A stretch of 64,000 nucleotides of DNA from Mallotus nudiflorus (GCA_947683625.1 CANTUR010000894.1:124001-188000), one strand, 5' to 3'; numbered from the stretch's first letter, positions 46,900 through 59,839 are shown. The notes: generated by a model from the sequence alone, not told the origin. Translations and numbers: made by a program.

Positions 46900-48516
46900 C
46901 TCAGTATTTTCTCCGCCGATGATCATGTTAATAATGCCAATTAGCTCCTTCCGAGCTTTCTTTGCTTTTGGCTTGTCATGCACCTGAGTTTCTAGGTTTC
47001 CACTCCTTCTCGATGTGTTCGTGAAATTATTGAATTTACCATTTTGCACCAATCTTTCTATTGCATGCTTTAGCTCTCTGCAAGCCTCAGTGTCGTGCTC
47101 GTATTCTCAATGATATTGGCAGTATTGTCCCCTATCTAGTGTGGATCTTCGGTTAAGGCTTATCCTCTTGGCTGGGGTGATTCTGATGCCATTATGCCTG
47201 ATCCACATGAGAATCCTGGGTCTAAAGGTGTTCAGGGGTATGTATCTGTTTGCTTCCCTGTCAAATCTCTCTACTAAGTTTTTGAAATTTATTTTTGAGA
47301 AGCTTGTTTGTCTGGGTCTTGGTCTTTCATCTTTGGCTGGTGGCTTTTCCTCCTCCCTTCGCATCCTTCTATCTTCATCCATTTTTATCATTCTAACTGC
47401 CATCGCCATTGCTTCTGCAAAGGTACGCAATTCCTTAGTCATTATCTTATCTTTAAGCTTTCTGAGTCTAGTGTCATTTTTCAAAGCTTCTATGGCAACT
47501 TCATTAATGAGGCTTTCGATCTGCATAGCTATTTTGTTGAACCGATCAAGATAACTTCTCAGAGACTCATCAACCTCTTGCCGGCACATCTAAAGATTGT
47601 TAATGTTTTTAGCTAGGGGAATATTGGTGATGAACTTGGTACAAAACTGCTCTGCCAGATCCTTAAAAGAAGTGACAAAAATTTTTGAGAGTCGATGAAA
47701 CCATTTTTGGGCATTCTTTATGAGTGTGCTTGGAAAGACTCTACACATGATTCCATCATTCACATTCTGGAGCAACATCCTTGTTCTAAACACTGATATA
47801 TAGCTGACGGGGTCTCCCGTGCCTTCATACTAATCAAGTGGTGGGATTCTGAATTTAGTAGGGATCTCTATCCGAATTATCCTTCTTATAAATAGAGCTC
47901 TGCTATCCATAACGCATTTGTCTTCCTTTCTTAGTTTTGTACGGGCTTTGTGTATAGCCTTTTCAACTTTTTGAGCTAACTTTAAGTCATTAAGGGCCAA
48001 AATTATTGAACTACATTCCCCTTCGGACACTTTACCCTTTCCCCTACTTATCTCTGGTGCTTGTCAAAGTGTCATGTTATTATCAATTTGAGCTGGTTTA
48101 GAGTTCCCACTTTGTATTAAATCATTTAGTTATTATTGCATTAAAGCTATCTGCACTTGGATATTTTGTATTGTAACTTCCTTGTTGGTTTGGTTGAGGT
48201 TGAGTGTTTGGTTTACAGTGTTTAAGTTTGGTGTGGTTATTACTGGAGTGTCTGTTAAACTCGAAAAAGGTATAGAGGGTATTGAACGATGGTGGTGTTG
48301 TAAAGGAGCGTAATGTGGAAAGTCTATGCCCGAAGCCGGGCATCTCTAGGTGTTGTCAGGAAGTGACTATGTGTGCTCGGATGAAGTTCCAACATACTGA
48401 AAAGTGGCTGGAAGCACTATTATTGGGAGAGGGTTTGAGAGGTCAGTTGAAGGAATAAGTACAAAAGGATTAGTATTAGTTTCAGGGGTCGAAGTTGGTG
48501 GTGGGTTGGAAGTCAT
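46900..48516 (-). pseudogene. Broken gag of the Tat element
   Basis: The minus-strand ATG at 48516 opens MTSNPPPTSTPET. The retrotransposon gag core follows at 47107-47793 (NAQKWFHRLSKIF, DESLRSYLDRFNK) with charged text after it. Frames change and stops occur. Confidence 0.78.
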
Positions 48517-48565
48517 AGTGTGGATGTCTTTAGCTTAGCAAGTATACGAATGGCTTTTCCAAAGA

Positions 48566-48585
48566 GTTCCCACAGATGGCGCCAC
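48566..48585 (-). promoter_or_regulatory. Primer-binding site of the Tat element
   Basis: Just inside the 5' LTR the minus strand reads TGGCGCCATCTGTGGGAAC, the TGGCGCC-type site common in plant gypsy elements (tRNA-Asp-like). Confidence 0.7.
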
Positions 48586-48586
48586 T

Positions 48587-48991
48587 TGATAATTTATTTC
48601 TAGAACTCTTGAGCTTGAGACCCTACAATCAACGAACAGAGGGCAAGGTGAAAGATGGGGAGAGTCTCCACAAACACTTTGATGCTTAAGTCAGAGAACA
48701 GAAAGAGAGTTTGTATAAAGAGTAAGGAACAATTAGAATATAAGAGAATTAGATGATCTAAAATGAGAGATATAAGGTCCTATTTATAGTGATGCTTGAA
48801 CCTGAAAGAAGTAAGATTTCTTGTGGAATAGGAATCATAATCCTAGTAGGAGAGTATTCTCTCTTTACTTACGAATCCTCTTTGGGGTAAAGTTTTTTTA
48901 TGAATGGATTCTGCTATTTTTTCTATTCGGATAATCTTATTCAGAAAATAAAAATTCTTTAATTAAACATAAATATATCTAAGCAGTATCA
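48587..48991 (-). repeat. 5' LTR of the Tat element
   Basis: TGATAA to TATCA, partner of 39462-39867. The minus-strand TATA box CTATAAATAG is at 48780-48789. Confidence 0.9.
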
Positions 48992-49331
48992 ATTATTAAC
49001 ACTTTTCTTTTTGTCTCAATTATAATAATACTAAAATTGTCCTTTCTCATCCCAATAATACTAAACCTTATCGCAAATAAAAAGAAAATGATCTATTGAT
49101 ACTCAAGTGATCATTAATTTTCAACGAAAAATTTAATTTGAACTTCTCATTAGAAATGTTCAAACCTGCGGCTAAAAAGGTAATATCTAACACAAAAATG
49201 TACGGAAGTATCTAAGAAATGGGGACTCTTTCACGATTTATAAGCCATTAAAGACCCTTTTAAGTGATGTTATTGTATCTAAGCAAAAAGAATAATAATT
49301 TTTTTTTTACCAAAAAAAGTATTACAACATG

Positions 49332-49356
<25 letters not shown>

Positions 49357-49362
<6 letters not shown>

Positions 49363-49475
49363 AGTAGAGGTTGATAAAATACACACGTGATCTTTATCAT
49401 GCTCCCACTAATAATTGAACCAATAATCTAAAGGTTATGTATGTCTCTCCTTAACCACTTGAGTTAATTAGCCAA
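49357..49475 (-). repeat. tRNA-derived SINE-like sequence with TA-rich tail
   Basis: The minus strand reads AACTCAAGTGGTTAAGGAG (A-box-like), then TTGGTTCAATTATTAG (B-box-like) 40 bp on. It ends against a TA run (49331-49360). Confidence 0.45.
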
Positions 49476-49494
49476 TAGTTTATTAAAAAAAGAA

Positions 49495-49518
49495 CTAATA
49501 ATAATAATAATAATAATA

Positions 49519-49551
<33 letters not shown>

Positions 49552-49552
49552 T
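49495..49552. repeat. Mirror-switched AAT/ATT microsatellite (palindromic)
   Basis: A run of AAT triplets changes directly to ATT triplets, so the two halves are complementary and could fold back. Confidence 0.85.
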
Positions 49553-50939
49553 TCGACAACTTGCTCTTAGTTAAGATCCAAAATGAATTGTAAGTGTCTG
49601 CGTTATGAGGACAAAGGTTCCTTAAACAGAGGTTCATTTGTCTCACACTCTCTATTTTACTTTTTATCCTTTGCTTTATAGGATTCCCCTATCTATTCTT
49701 TCTTCTTCCCAATGGGAAAAGAAGAATATGTGATTTTCTAAAAGCTCATAAAGGTCAAAAAGTTTAGACCACATACATTATCACCTCCCTACATCTTGAT
49801 TTTTTTTTGCAAACTTTTAATATTTTATTTTAGGCTCACATTAGCATAGAATGATCAAGAAATCTTTTTTGTTTTAACTAAAAATTAAAAAAAAATTATA
49901 AATAATTAATTTTAAAGAAATTAATAATCTAAAATATAATAATATTTATATGAAATGCTAATAAATATGTAAGGAATGCTTTAAATATTTTAAAGTTTAG
50001 GTATCAAATTAACATTTATTTATTTCAGTGTTAAGTGGGATGTGCTTAACAAAAATTTCAAATTTAAATTTTATGTAGGGAAAAATATATAGCACAGGAG
50101 TTTTATTTTTTTATGTGAGTTTACTCAATTTGATTTTTAAATAATTGAATTTCTATTTCAATGGATTTTATGTGATGAGATTGCCTCCATTACGTCCCTC
50201 TCATTGTTAGGAATCTATTGGTACCGACCATATGTCCGATCTATGTCGGTAAAATATTTGACGAATATTTTTGGATAAATTCAGTTTTTATTCTAATTTT
50301 GTTATTTAGTATATATTTTAAATTGTTTGAGACTATTTTTATATTCTAGTAATTATTAGGAACATTTTGATATTTGATTTTATCATGTAACACTTTTTTG
50401 GTAAAAAATCTACCAAATACCAAGAATATTAAATAAATAATTGGGATTAAAATTTGGCTTAATATTTAAATTTATTTTGAATATTATACGAAAAATTAAA
50501 CTATCATGGTTATATATATATATATATATATAAAGCTTATATACTACTTTGAATCTTAAAAAATGGAAAATTGGAAAATCTAAATCTCATTAGCTCCCTC
50601 CCATGTTGGATTAAGGGTACGAATGTTGAACTTGGAACCAAATTCATTACCTGTGAAACAAGGTTGGCTTAAAGGAACACCTTCACATAGAAGTTGAGAA
50701 TATAACCAAAATGTTGTCTAATGCCTCCTCAGGGCACCATTGTCAAACATCTGACACGATGCCAACATTTTCCAGGCTATAACCCACCCAAAAAAAACAA
50801 AAAGCCTACAAAAGAGAAAAAATAAATCAAGTCCTCCCCTTGTCACATCAAGAAACAGTTTCAAGAAAACCTGCACTTTTTCTTCATGTTTGTCCTTGTA
50901 AAATTTAGCTAAAACAAAGAAAGCCGATCATACCAATTA
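49553..50939. other. Upstream region of TORNADO1
   Basis: AT-rich with a TA run near 50512-50532. From about 50580 it is more balanced and probably includes promoter and leader. No clear TATA box was picked. Confidence 0.45.
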
Positions 50940-53900
50940 ATGGCTTCAAACCAGACCCTCAAAGATCTTCAATGGCTACTGCAAGCAATCAAATCTGAAA
51001 GCCTGAATCTACATAATATTTCGTTTTACCTCTCTCAAACATCTTCAGGATGCTACCAAGAAACAGAAAATTCTTTGAATGTAAACATTTCCAGGGACAA
51101 TGTTGCTTTATTCTCCCAAGTCTTATCAGACTTCGGCACAGCTAAAACCATTCAATCTTCTTTAATAAATCTTGAGTTTCACCGTGCCGATTGGGTATTA
51201 GAAAACATAGTATACCTTGGAATATTGTTACAGAACTGTTCAAACATAAAGCAGCTTATATTTCGACGAAACAGATTCAATACAGAATGTTTAAGTGAAC
51301 TTTGTGAGATTCTGAAGAGAAATGCAGTGATCAAAGAAGTTATGTTTTCTGAATCAAGTATAGGGTCTGTTGGAGCTGGCCTTGTAGCTGCTGCACTTAA
51401 GGTTAACGAAAGCTTGGAAGAGTTGCAGATATGGGAAGATTCAATTGGATCAAAAGGCGCGGAGGAGCTTTCAAAAATGATCGAAGTGAACTCAACATTG
51501 AAGCTTTTGACGATTTTTGATTCACATTCCATCACAGCTACTCCGCTTATATCAGCTGTTTTAGCAAGAAACCGAACAATGGAAGTTCATATTTGGAATG
51601 GAGAAAAGGGAGAGAGAAGTTCCAAAGTGGTGGAGTTTGTACCTGAAAGCTGCACACTCAGGATTTATAGGCTAGACATTTCAGGTTCTTGCAGGGTTGC
51701 TTGCTCCCTAGGATGGAACTCAACTGTGAAGTCACTAGACATGACTGGAGTCCGTCTAAAATCACGGTGGGCAAAGGAGTTTAGATCAGTTTTGGAACAG
51801 AATAGGAGCCTCAAAGAGGTAAGATTGTCGAAGACTAGCCTTAAGGACAAGGGAATTGTGTATGTTGCAGCTGGACTTTTCAAGAACCAGAGTTTGGAAA
51901 GCTTGTATCTTGATGGCAACTGGTTTACTGGGATTGGTGTAGAGCATTTGCTGTGCCCTTTGAGTAGGTTCTCTGCCCTACAATGCCAGGCAAATATTAC
52001 CCTCAAGTCAGTAACCTTCGGAGGAGGAAGAACAAAAATTGGAAGAGATGGCATTGCAGCAATCATACAGATGCTGACGACAAACGAAACACTGACCAGG
52101 TTGTGCATATGTGATGATGAGAGTCTGAGACCGGGCGATTTCGTGAAGATATTCAAGGGCCTAGAGAAGAATGCAAGTCTGAGACGCTTGTCTTTGCAAG
52201 GCTGCAGAGGGGTTCAAGGAGACGTTTTACTGAAGACAGCAATGGAGACATTGCAGGTAAATCCTTGGATTGAGGACATTGATCTTGCAAGAACGCCATT
52301 GCACAATTCAGGGAAGACCGATGTAATTTATCAAAGACTAGGCCAGGTTGGGAAGAGTGAACCTGAAGCCGAGACAGATTTGCTCAAGGATATGCCACTT
52401 ACTGAGCCAAAGAGCTGTAGAGTCTTCTTCTGTGGACAAGAATATGCTGGTAATCTTTGCTTTTTAACTGAGAAGTATATCATAGAATTCGAAAGCGCAA
52501 GCCGAAATGCTAACTTTGTAATCCTTATTTGCAGGCAAGACTACACTTTGTAACTCCATATCACAGAACTTCTCCTCTTCAAAGCTTCCTTACATGGATC
52601 AAGTGAGGAACTTAGTGAACCCAGTTGAACAAGCTGTCAGAACAAGTGGAATGAAGATAAAAACTTTCAAAGATGAAGATACAAAGATATCTATATGGAA
52701 TCTTGCAGGCCAGCATGAGTTTTACTCTCTCCATGATCTCATGTTCCCAGGGCATGGTAGCGCGTCATTCTTCTTGATCATTTGCAGTTTGTTCAGAAAA
52801 CCTAGCAACCGAGAACCAAAGACACCAGAAGAGATAGAGGAAGACCTGCAATACTGGCTCAGGTTCATTGTTTCCAACTCGAAAAGAGCTGTGCAACAAT
52901 GTATGCTACCTAATGTAACTATTGTCCTCTCACATTGCGACAAAATCAATCAACCATCACAAAACTTGCAGCATATAGTGACTACAGTACAGAGAGTAAG
53001 AGACAAGTTCCAAGGCTTTGTTGACCTATACCAAACTGTATTCACTGTTGATGCAAGATCTTCTGCATCAGTGAGTAAGCTCATGCAGCATCTTCGGAAG
53101 ACTAGCAAGACAATTCTCCAAAGGGTGCCTAGAATTTATGAGCTGTGCAATGATCTAATTCAAATTTTATCAGACTGGAGAGGAGAGAACTACAACAAGC
53201 CTGCAATGAAGTGGAAAGAATTCGGCGAGCTTTGCCAAGTGAAGGTTCCACCATTGCGAATTCGTTCGAGACATGACAATAAGGAAAAGGTGGAAATGAG
53301 GAGGAGGGCTGTTGCTAGTTGCCTTCATCACATAGGGGAATTGATATATTTTGATGAATTAGGCTTCTTGATCCTAGACTGTGAGTGGTTCTGCAGTGAA
53401 GTGCTTAGCCAACTTATAAAATTGGACGTTAGAAGGCAAAGCTCCATGGAGAACAATGGATTCATTAGCAGAAAAGAATTGGAGGGAATTCTCAGAGCAA
53501 GTTTACAAAGTCAGATCCCTGGAATGGGTTCAAAAGTGTTTGAGAATTTAGATGCTAGTGATCTTGTAAGAATGATGCTGAAATTAGAATTATGCTATGA
53601 CCAAGATCCATCAAATCCAAATTCTCTGCTGCTAATTCCTTCAATTTTTGAGGAAAGCAGAGGGAGGCCACAGAGATGGCAGTTGAGTACACCTGACGGC
53701 ATTTATGCTGGCAGGCATCTTGAATGCGACGATTCGAGCCACATGTTTCTCACACCAGGCTTCTTTCCTCGTTTGCAGGTACTGCTGATCTTTTGTTCCT
53801 TTTTCACTTTTATTTCATCTGCTAATTCTCTCAATTCTTGCTAAATTTCATTTGTTTTTGAGTCCAGGTTCATCTTCATAATAGAATCATGACACTAATG

Positions 53901-55268
53901 AACCAACATGGAGCAACCTATACCTACAGTCTTGAAAAATATCTTATTGCAATAAACATCAATGGTATCTACGTCAGGGTAGAACTTGGAGGACAGTTGG
54001 GATACTACGTTGATGTCCTTGCTTGCTCCACTAAGAACTTGACAGAAACACTTAGACTCATTCAGCAGCTCATAATTCCTGCAATCCAAAGTCTTTGCCA
54101 TGGTGTCACCTTGGTAGAAAGCATCATGAGGCCTGAATGTGTGCAAAACTTGACACCCCCAAGGTACAGGAAAACCCAGAATGTGTCTGTGCAGCAATTG
54201 AAGCAGGCACTGCTCTCAGTTCCTGCCGATGGCATGTATGATTATCAGCACACTTGGGGTCCAGTTTTAGAATCTGGCAGACCTATTCTAAGAGCTGGAT
54301 TCGATCTCGCTAGAGACCTTTTATCAGATGATGACTTCAGGGAAGTACTTCATCGAAGATATCATGACTTGTATAATCTTGCTATGGAATTGGAAGTCCC
54401 GCCAGAGAGAAATCCAGATGGAACAGATCAAACAGGTAATGAACTCGACAAAGTTGATCCAAGCTTTGCTGGAATTGCTAAGGGGGTGGAACAGGTACTG
54501 CAGAGACTCAAGATTATCGAACAAGAGATAAGAGATTTGAAGCAAGAAATACAAGGCTTGAGATATTATGAACATCGACTCATCATCGAGCTTCATCGCA
54601 AAGTGAACTACCTTGTGAACTACAATGTCCAACTAGAAGAGAGGAAAGTACCTAACATGTTCTTCTTTGTCAGAACAGAAAACTACTCGAGAAGATTGGT
54701 TACCAACTTGATCTCTGGTATGACTGCACTTCGATTGCACATGTTATGTGAATACAGGAGAGAAATGCACGTGGTTGAAGATCAGATTGGTTGCGAGTTA
54801 ATGCAGGTGGACAACATAGCAGTGAAGTGTTTAGCTCCACACATGAAAAGATTCATGAAGTTGGTTACATTTGCACTCAAGATAGGAGCCCATCTGGCAG
54901 TAGGAATGGGAGAAATGATACCAGATTTGAGCAGAGAAGTTGCTCATCTAACTGGATCTTCCCTAATGTACGGGGCAGCAGGAGCAGCTGCTGCAGGAGC
55001 TGTGGGGGTCGCAACGATGGGGCGAATGGAGGGTTTCAGGAACAGGGACAGGAATGCAGAAAGCTCAAGGGATATTCAGCAAGACCTAAGAGCAGCCCAG
55101 CAATGGGTGGTGGATTTCTTAAGGGACCGCAGGTGCTCAACTGGAAAGGATATAGCAGAGAAGTTTGGATTGTGGAGAGTAAGATACAGGGATGATGGAC
55201 AGGTTGCATGGATCTGTAGGAGGCATATGAGCACAAGAGCAAATGAAATAATGGAAGTACCCATTTGA
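50940..55268 (+). CDS. TRN1: TORNADO1, LRR-ROC-COR (ROCO-type) protein
   Basis: Three exons, 50940-52449, 52535-53778 and 53868-55268, with 85- and 89-bp GT-AG introns, encode 1384 residues, close to Arabidopsis TRN1. The LRR part (about 90-470) has ribonuclease-inhibitor-like repeats (NESLEELQIW, NQSLESLYLDGN). A Ras-like ROC domain follows, with P-loop GQEYAGKT (499-506), WNLAGQ (558-563) at the DxxG position and SHCDK (636-640) as the base-specificity motif. Then come a COR-like region, a basic coiled-coil-prone stretch (DLKQEIQGLRYYEHRL) and an Ala/Gly-rich segment near the C-terminus. In Arabidopsis TRN1 acts in leaf patterning, auxin transport and root epidermis organisation. Intron 1 splits the P-loop glycine codon. 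The frame is intact. Confidence 0.93.
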
Positions 55269-56033
55269 ATTGTTTTTGTGCCCAGGTATATAGAAATTAC
55301 TGGAGTTAATTCTCAGTCATCTTTTTTTTATAATAAATTATGTATGCAGTTTCCCATTTTCTTTTCCATCCCAGTTATAGAACTCCTTGTAATGTTGTGT
55401 AATTAGTTCAACTTTTACAAAACAAAAGCTTGTCTATCAGAATCCAACAATAACAACACTAACGAGAATGCCACTTGCCGGACCGTCAGAGCGTGTAGAA
55501 GGATAGAGCTGTACAGGTAGAAAAGCACCACAAGCTGATATGGCATTAGAGGATCAGAAAAGATTGACAATTGTAAACCTTTTGGCTTTTATATACCAAC
55601 TCCATTTGAAAACCAGACAACAGGTGCCTCGAGGACCAATGATGTAAGATGGGCAAAAGCAAAATCATGTATGCCCTAGCATTATCTACTTACCTTTGCA
55701 TGTGAAAGTGGGACCATTAACACATTCATTATTAGTGTATAATTAGATTATATATATATGTATTTTGAATTAATAATCATTGAGAATTGAAACAAGCACT
55801 GTAAAAGTAAAGTGGGGAAATTTTCCATTTATATTAACAGCAGCTGTTGTAGAACAAAGCTGATGATAGCACATACAAAGTCATGATTTCCCGGTCATCT
55901 AAACATCTCAGCAGAAAAAAGGAAAACAACACACTACATGATACATTATTACGATTCACTATTAGTATTAGTCTCCATGCTAAAGTCTATAGTCACCTGT
56001 GTGTTTTCCTCTGAACCAGTTAGAACCCTAAGC
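55269..56033. other. Tail-to-tail spacer between TRN1 and the C2 gene
   Basis: A 765-bp region holding both 3' UTRs. No other gene seen. Confidence 0.55.
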
Positions 56034-57317
56034 TCAGAAGAAAGCCCTACTCCCATAAAACACACGGGAGCCGCTGTTCTTTGACGACTGCGTTTTCTGA
56101 TCAGAGGTTGAACTTCCTGAACTTGTTGGTCCGCTATCAATATCCAAAGGAAGCTTCATCTTTGCCAATGATTCAGTGAATTGTTGCATGCTTTTCATGT
56201 ACATGTCAACTATGTCTTGCTGGACCATGTTCTGCTCTGGCTCAAGATTCACAGTGACAACGGGCTTTGTGATTATCTCACTTTGTGCCCCGCCAGAGGA
56301 GGAATCACTCTCACCCTCTCCTCCCTTTTTCTCTTTTTGGGTTGAGTCATGCTCCTGATTTGCAGTTTTTGAAATTGCTGGACCATCAGATGTATCGGAG
56401 CTAGCAGCAATTGAAGGAGAAGAAACTCCATTTGTTGATACACTGCTTGGAGGAGAATCACACTTCGGAGCTTCAACAGTAGCAGTCGAGTTGCTTTCCA
56501 CAGCATTAGCACCTATTTCAGAACTAACATGGTTTTCAACTTCAGATGAGATCAAGCTCTCCGAGGTTTCAGAGTCCTCATTGGTGCATGAGATCCCAAA
56601 ATATTCTGAAACCATCATCTGGTTTTCATTCACAATTTTAGGATCTGGGAACTCAATTTTGTCAAGCTCACAAGGAAGTGATTCCTGTATTTCTGTGTCC
56701 TGCACAGTTCCATCTGTAGCTACAGCAGTAGGCATGGCAGGAATTGCCATTACTTCTGGAGAAGCTCCAATATACGATAGAGATAATTGAACAAATCCTG
56801 CTGGAGAATGGAACAAGTCAGTTGAAGAAAGAGAGAACTCTTTCTCCAGTTTTCCGTTCTTTATTACTATTTCAGACAGAGGCACCAAAGCAAACCCCAA
56901 CAGCTGATCCTCAAGATAATTTCTGACCCTGCTCATCATGAATATCTCGCATTTAAGGGAGGAATCAACAGTCTTCACATTGAGTCGGAGATTATCATTG
57001 AAGACCGGATTCCTTCCACCACCGTTGATGATTTTGGTGGAAACAGCGTTTTCAGGATCACTGGTCAGGCAAAGCTTAGCATAAACATCTTGCTTGTGGT
57101 AAATGCATATGTTCTGAATGTCCCTAGCCTGATGTATGTAGACCTCAAGAATGCCAACATAATCCTCCGGGTTGCCCACCAAGGCTTCCTTCCTCTGGAC
57201 CTCAACTCCCTTGGATAAATTACCAAACGTCTTAACTGAATAATCAGATTTCAGCTTCTCTGGCTCAGCGACAAGAGAAGTCTTGAATGGTGATACAACA
57301 GATTGAGGGGAATCCAT
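56034..57317 (-). CDS. C2-domain protein with long Ser-rich C-terminus
   Basis: A single coding exon of 427 residues. After about 50 residues a C2 domain (53-185) begins with VGILEVYIHQARDIQNICIY, followed by KQDVYAKLCL and GGGRNPVFNDNLRL. C2 domains bind membranes, often with calcium; I can see some but not all the usual calcium-binding Asp positions, so calcium dependence is open. The rest is acidic and Ser/Thr-rich, probably disordered, with a conserved-looking segment near the end (DIVDMYMKSMQQFTESLAKMKLPLD). It belongs to a plant C2 family of uncertain function. The ATG at 57317 is the first in frame after the leader intron. Confidence 0.82.
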   Translation of the reverse strand: MDSPQSVVSPFKTSLVAEPEKLKSDYSVKTFGNLSKGVEVQRKEALVGNPEDYVGILEVYIHQARDIQNICIYHKQDVYAKLCLTSDPENAVSTKIINGGGRNPVFNDNLRLNVKTVDSSLKCEIFMMSRVRNYLEDQLLGFALVPLSEIVIKNGKLEKEFSLSSTDLFHSPAGFVQLSLSYIGASPEVMAIPAMPTAVATDGTVQDTEIQESLPCELDKIEFPDPKIVNENQMMVSEYFGISCTNEDSETSESLISSEVENHVSSEIGANAVESNSTATVEAPKCDSPPSSVSTNGVSSPSIAASSDTSDGPAISKTANQEHDSTQKEKKGGEGESDSSSGGAQSEIITKPVVTVNLEPEQNMVQQDIVDMYMKSMQQFTESLAKMKLPLDIDSGPTSSGSSTSDQKTQSSKNSGSRVFYGSRAFF

Positions 57318-58850
57318 TGCAACAAGTTACCTAGATGAAAATGAACCTGTCAAAGCACAAAACAAGTCACCTAGATGAAAACTCAATGAGAAAGTGAAAA
57401 TGTTCAAAGAACTAGATACAAGAAATTTAAAGCCCAATGGAAATAGATTGCAACTTCCCAAACCCGTATACCTTGCACCAAGAATCAATTCCCCAAGACA
57501 AATCCCAATTTTACAACTTAGAAACTTTCACAACTGAGACACTACAAATAAAGTTCAATTATTGAAGGTCAGGAAACTAATTGCTTCAGCCTTTAATACC
57601 CAGCACAAAGAACCAAAGTCGCAAAAGTAAGCCTCTTTTTAAGCTGAAACAAACACATTCCTAGGATTCAAAATCCAACTTGCATAAAAGCTAAACCTTT
57701 TAGCACTCCAAGACAAAGATTAAGTTAATAACCCAAGCTGAGAAGCACCTGAAAACAGGAAACTCAGGTTGGACTGAAGTTGAACATAAAGTTCTCAAAA
57801 TCCAGAAGCTGAAGACAAAAGCACAATCCCAATTCCCCACTCTAAAGGTAACAGAATATAACCTGAGGGAGAACACAAGCTGAGCTCAACTTAACACAAA
57901 GAATCTCCAAAAACCAGAAACCCAAAACCCCAAAAACGAAAGAACACACAAAAACATGAAACAATAACAAAACATATAAACCAAAAAGATATAAAAAAAA
58001 AAAAAGTAATCACAACCTCTTCAAAGACCCAGAAACAAAAAAACCCTCCAAAACGAAGTGAGAATTTCCAGTGAAACACTATCTCCAAACTTAAAGGCAG
58101 AGAGGTAAAGACCCCTGAACAGTTATACCACAAGTGCAGAGATTCCAATAAAGCTATCAACTTTTTTTTTTCCTCCACAAAGAAACCGGAATCCAAGGAG
58201 AGCAAAACAAGGAAAACAAGCAAGACACAGTAACCCAGATCACAATACAGAGTTTAAATACAAACCCAAAATAAATGTCCTCCAAATCCTACACTATTCA
58301 ACGCTCAAGATAAACACGGAAAGTGACTAAAAGCCAAAGATAGCACAACAACCCAGGTAGTAATTTATATCCAAAAAGAAGAAAAGAAAAGAAAACAGAA
58401 ACTCTCCTCAAAAGCAGAAAAGAAATGAAGACACCAATTATTTTCCAGAGAACAAAAAAAAAAAAAAGAAAAAAAGAAAACACTAACCTTTAGCCACAAA
58501 GTCAAAATGATTTAGTGTAAAATCAATCACAGGGGCTCTAATTGAAGATCTAGCAAAATACCCAGTTCGTAAGTCGAGGTTAAGCTTTTAGGTATGGAGG
58601 TTACTGTTGTTAAAGAAAAAGAATGAACAAAGGCAGTGAAGTGAAACAAACGAACGAACTACTAATGAAGAAGAAGGAGAAGAAGAGAATAAGCAAAAAG
58701 AGGAGGAGGAATAAAATCTAAGTTATCTGATCAAAACAAAATATAATCTAAAAATGGATAGCTTTAGCCTGAAAATAGGAAAAAGAAAGACGAGAAAGAG
58801 AAGAGGAGAGTGTCTGTATTGTATTGTATTGTATTTTATTGAATGATATT
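57318..58850 (-). promoter_or_regulatory. 5' UTR and 1.14-kb leader intron of the C2 gene
   Basis: On the minus strand AAG|GTTAGTG (donor at 58487) and GCTTTGACAG|GTTC (acceptor ending at 57347) bound a 1141-bp intron. The leader exon runs from about 58488 toward 58850. A TATTG pentamer run lies at 58814-58832. Long open frames on the minus strand here (57891-58483) are low-complexity and not genes. Confidence 0.55.
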
Positions 58851-59789
58851 TGTCGAGTAGCCTGCGTATACAAAGAAAGTGTCCATCCAACTATATACAC
58901 TTGTATTAAGTTGCTTTTGGTTTGTATTCCATAGCTACGAGAAAGGAAATGAAAATTTGAGGAAGATGTTTAGTTTTAATAAGAAATAATAATGAAAATG
59001 TAAATAAAAATTAAATATTATTTAATAATTAAAATTTTTTTATAAAGAGATATTTTTTTAATTATTTTTTATATAAAAAAATTAAATATTATAATTATTT
59101 TTGTATATTAAAAATTAATATTATAATTATGTATCATAAAATATTTATTTATAAAAATATTATTATAATTTTTAAAAAAAAATATATATAAATTATTTGT
59201 TTTTTATAAATATTTTTATTCAAATATTTAATGTATATTTTTATTAATTTATATATTTTATTTATAAATTTTAAAAATAAATATTAATATTTAAATATTT
59301 ATTTAACTTAATTTTTAAGGGAATTAAAATTGATTCTCTAAAAATAAGAAGAATAATGATTTTTATTAATGAAGAAATCATATTCTCATTCCAATATTAA
59401 TTTTAATCAACTAAACACCACCAATCAAAATCATAATCATCTTTATTTTTTTACCAAACAAACATCTCCTAAATGTATTCCTCTAAAGTTAACCATATCT
59501 ACTCTCTAAAACCAATTTTCTAAATTAAATAAAGTTACTAAAAATATTTTTATTTTTATTTTTAGTTGCATTCTATTGTTATTTTATTTTTTATAATGTA
59601 AATTTTATTTTATTTATAATCATCATTAGATGATGAAAAATATTTTCATCCTATGATGATAAATATAAAATAAAAATAAAGTATTTAAAAAATAAAATAA
59701 TTATAGAATCTCCCTTGTCTTTTTTATAAAAGAAAGCCACCACATTCATTAAAAGTCTATATGTTTATTTTATTATTTAATTTGCTTAC

Positions 59790-59790
<1 letters not shown>

Positions 59791-59834
<44 letters not shown>
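59791..59834. repeat. ATA trinucleotide microsatellite
   Basis: About 14 uninterrupted triplets. Confidence 0.9.

Positions 59835-59839
<5 letters not shown>

Larger units (their letters stand above)
39462..48991 (-). mobile_element. Full-length Ty3/gypsy retrotransposon, Tat lineage (Retand/Ogre-like), minus strand
   Basis: LTRs of 406 and 405 bp (TGATAA to TATCA) are flanked by a perfect 5-bp duplication, ATTAT (39457-39461 and 48992-48996). From right to left: primer site, gag, protease, RT, RNase H, a second archaeal-type RNase H, integrase, an antisense ORF, a tandem array, a polypurine tract and the 3' LTR. RT before integrase defines gypsy. The second RNase H, the TGGCGCC primer site and the antisense ORF point to the Tat lineage. 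Stops and changed catalytic residues show it is inactive. Confidence 0.9.

Noticed and set aside
49464..49646. Minus-strand open frame
   Set aside because: Its centre is microsatellite-derived poly-isoleucine.
57891..58483. Minus-strand Phe/Leu-rich frames
   Set aside because: They lie in the leader intron of the C2 gene and are low-complexity.
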